A DNA stretch of 53,038 nt from an uncultured Bacteroides sp. (GTDB lineage Bacteria > Bacteroidota > Bacteroidia > Bacteroidales > Bacteroidaceae), in assembly GCF_902491285.1 (NCBI RefSeq), contig NZ_CABUHK010000031.1:1-53038 (forward strand). The letters are read 5' to 3'. How positions within the stretch are numbered: the stretch's first letter is position 1; every line of letters begins with the position of its first letter. Below the pieces are notes generated by a model. The model was not told where the DNA came from. It made no database searches and saw only the letters and a list, made by a program, of their open reading frames with translations. This document shows, piece by piece, positions 51,707 to 53,038 of the stretch. Position numbers and translations under genes: made by a program.

Positions 51707-51766
51707 AACTACTTAAAAATTACATTAATAATATATTATTAAACACTAAGTTTCAATAATAGACAG

Positions 51767-51790
51767 CCCGTTACTTCATAGGTAACAGGG
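51767..51790. repeat. Left inverted repeat of the promoter switch (IRL)
   Basis: Core GTTACTTCATAGGTAAC at 51770-51786, with CCC before and AGGG after. GTTAC and GTAAC arms flank a seven-base asymmetric centre. Its reverse complement matches the right repeat at 52055-52071 in 16 of 17 core bases. Confidence 0.9.
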
Positions 51791-52051
51791 AAACCTTTGT
51801 TCCTGCTCTTTTAGAGTAGTCAATACTGAAAAATGATACGATAGATTATGAAAGTTCTTTACCCCTGCTTCTGACGAGCGGCAGAGGGGAGGGAAATCTT
51901 ATGCAATATTTAGAAGTTAACAAAGCCCTAATACAAAGAATCCACGTGTTTTATCTGTCCTAGTTCCGCTTTTAAGTAGTTTATTAGAAAAAATGTGTGA
52001 TTTCGTTTGGTTGTTTTAAGAAATATGCTCATATTTGCACCGGAATTTATT
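51791..52051. promoter_or_regulatory. Invertible promoter segment, OFF orientation
   Basis: The segment between the inverted repeats is non-coding. On the plus strand TTTG (52006-52009) and CATATTTG (52030-52037) lie exactly 20 bases apart, a good Bacteroides promoter that fires rightward into the 3' end of the recombinase gene. Inversion would place the -7 box at about 51804-51811 on the minus strand, about 90 bases upstream of the lipoprotein start codon. A CCCCTGC/GCAGAGGGG hairpin (51862-51889) lies in the middle. No equally good minus-strand promoter is seen in the present orientation. Confidence 0.8.
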
Positions 52052-52074
52052 CCCGTTACCTACGAAGTAACAGG
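52052..52074. repeat. Right inverted repeat of the promoter switch (IRR)
   Basis: Core GTTACCTACGAAGTAAC at 52055-52071, with CCC before and AGG after. It is the inverse of IRL with a single core mismatch and ends eight bases from the recombinase stop codon. Confidence 0.9.
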
Positions 52075-52081
52075 ATAATTT

Positions 52082-53017
52082 TCAAGCATTTACGCTATAC
52101 ACAGCACGCTTTACAAAATTAATGACCTGCTTATTGGCTTCATCTATTTTCTTACTTCTAAAAGGCTTCAGGTAAGTCTCAGTCACTGTAATAGATGAAT
52201 GTCCCATCGCTTCGGAGATAATACCCGGATGAATTTCACAATAATAAGCCGTTGTAGCCCATGTATGCCGGGCGGTATATGAGCTTAGTTTATCACCCAG
52301 TCCTAATAATTCCCCTAGAAGCATCAACTGTTGATTGAAGCTACGCAATGCTAATTGATATTCCCGGTACGCTTCTTTCGTTCCCTCACAGCTTTTCAAA
52401 AACGAAAACAGATAAGGCGAAGAAGAGTCACGGTTCATATACTTTTTTATCAGAATCATAGCTTCCGGGGTCAGTGTCACCGATAAGGAACGCCCTGTTT
52501 TACGTCTGCGATACGTGATCATATTATCACGTAAATCACTCTTTCGCAAATAAGCCAGATCGACAAACGGCATACCACGAAGCAAAAACATCAGAATGAA
52601 CAATTCTTGAGCCTGACGTACAGGTAGTGATATCCCCGTCCCCCGCAAATCAACAAACACCTTTCTCATGTCATCATCACTTAAAGCACGTTTATGGTCG
52701 GCACGCGTCCCGGTGTAGACGGAACGGAACAGATGCGGAACGTAAGGAGCTTTTCGAAGATTAACCGCACGATTGTACACTGCACGGAAAGTACGCAAAT
52801 AGGTGGAAACCGTATTCCAACTACATCCACGACTACGAAGATGGACTTCGAACCCCTTCAACCACTCCGAAGTCACTTCACTAAAGACAAAGTCTCTTTT
52901 CCCACGATAAGCAATGATGGCATTCAGACTGCTTCGATAGACGTGTGCAGTACCAAAGTTTCCCTCCATCTGTAGCTCGGCGGCTACCTGCTTCATAAAT
53001 GTTAATACTTTCAACAT
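52082..53017 (-). CDS. Tyrosine site-specific recombinase (promoter invertase)
   Basis: A 311-residue enzyme. The N-terminal SAM-like DNA-binding domain (about 1-100, TAHVYRSSLNAIIAYRG, NTVSTYLRTFRAVYNRAV) is followed by the catalytic domain with Arg147 (LFILMFLLRGMPFVDLAYL), Lys173 (RRRKTGRS), Arg250 (SSYTARHTWAT, where Tyr replaces the usual box II His), His273 (MGHSSITVTETYL) and nucleophile Tyr282. The size and sequence fit the Bacteroides Tsr/Mpi-type DNA invertases that flip surface-protein or capsule promoters. It reads toward the inverted repeats, the first of which lies eight bases past its stop. The upstream region runs out of the window 21 bases before the start codon. Confidence 0.92.
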   Translation of the reverse strand: MLKVLTFMKQVAAELQMEGNFGTAHVYRSSLNAIIAYRGKRDFVFSEVTSEWLKGFEVHLRSRGCSWNTVSTYLRTFRAVYNRAVNLRKAPYVPHLFRSVYTGTRADHKRALSDDDMRKVFVDLRGTGISLPVRQAQELFILMFLLRGMPFVDLAYLRKSDLRDNMITYRRRKTGRSLSVTLTPEAMILIKKYMNRDSSSPYLFSFLKSCEGTKEAYREYQLALRSFNQQLMLLGELLGLGDKLSSYTARHTWATTAYYCEIHPGIISEAMGHSSITVTETYLKPFRSKKIDEANKQVINFVKRAVYSVNA

Positions 53018-53038
53018 CTCACTTTTTATTAATAAATT

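Noticed and set aside
52082..53017. Integrase of a mobile element
   Set aside because: No tRNA, attachment duplication, excisionase or conjugation gene is seen. The adjacent matching inverted repeats explain the recombinase as a local invertase. The window ends right upstream, so an element to the right cannot be fully excluded.

Overview
The window looks like a chromosomal segment of a gut Bacteroides species, probably close to the B. thetaiotaomicron/ovatus group. The evidence is a SusC/SusD pair with an ECF sigma factor and FecR-type anti-sigma, many lipoproteins with acidic residues after the lipid-anchored cysteine, families largely confined to Bacteroidetes (DUF4925, DUF1735, DUF4988-like), and promoters of the Bacteroides TTTG/TAnnTTTG type. 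No rRNA or tRNA gene was recognised. Family names come from reading the proteins, not from a database search.

Layout. 1-9.0 kb: a LacX-type sugar epimerase, a degenerate GH32 protein divergent from a WYL regulator, an antiporter-patatin operon, a conserved unknown gene and a C1B cysteine peptidase. 9.4-15.7 kb: two paralogous DUF4925 lipoproteins, a TonB-dependent receptor and a small outer-membrane barrel, which together look like a SusD-less uptake locus. 15.7-26.7 kb: a glycoprotein-glycan utilisation locus. The sigma factor, FecR, SusC (with STN signalling domain), SusD, GH18 endoglycosidase and DUF1735/LamG lipoprotein are all on the minus strand, with a GH29 fucosidase convergent to them. 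27-30.7 kb: EtfB-EtfA-acyl-CoA dehydrogenase. 30.8-38.6 kb: rhomboid protease, a 139-residue unknown, a 1686-residue DUF4132 protein and free-methionine sulfoxide reductase. 38.7-44.5 kb, minus strand: CbpM-CbpA chaperone pair, phosphoethanolamine transferase with a BamA-like barrel, threonine aldolase and a small winged-helix protein. 44.7-48.9 kb: a PoxB-type TPP enzyme and the DUF2157-DUF4401-GDYXXLXY trio. 49.1-53 kb: a collagen-repeat surface lipoprotein, an invertible promoter and its tyrosine recombinase.

The main non-obvious signals are these. (1) Inverted repeats at 51767-51790 and 52052-52074 enclose a promoter that points away from the collagen-like lipoprotein gene, so the switch reads as OFF here. 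(2) A predicted antisense RNA of about 130 nt (about 24959-25090, + strand), with its own promoter and strong terminator, lies opposite the susC leader, as in DonS-type repression of Bacteroides glycan loci. (3) Arrays of short imperfect palindromes repeat with an exact 22-bp period in intergenic gaps (five copies at 9024-9129, four at 38609-38691, a degenerate one near 7598-7707). They share the period but not the sequence. (4) A GH32 protein lacks two of the three family catalytic residues. (5) A rhomboid/DUF4132 gene group has no assigned function.
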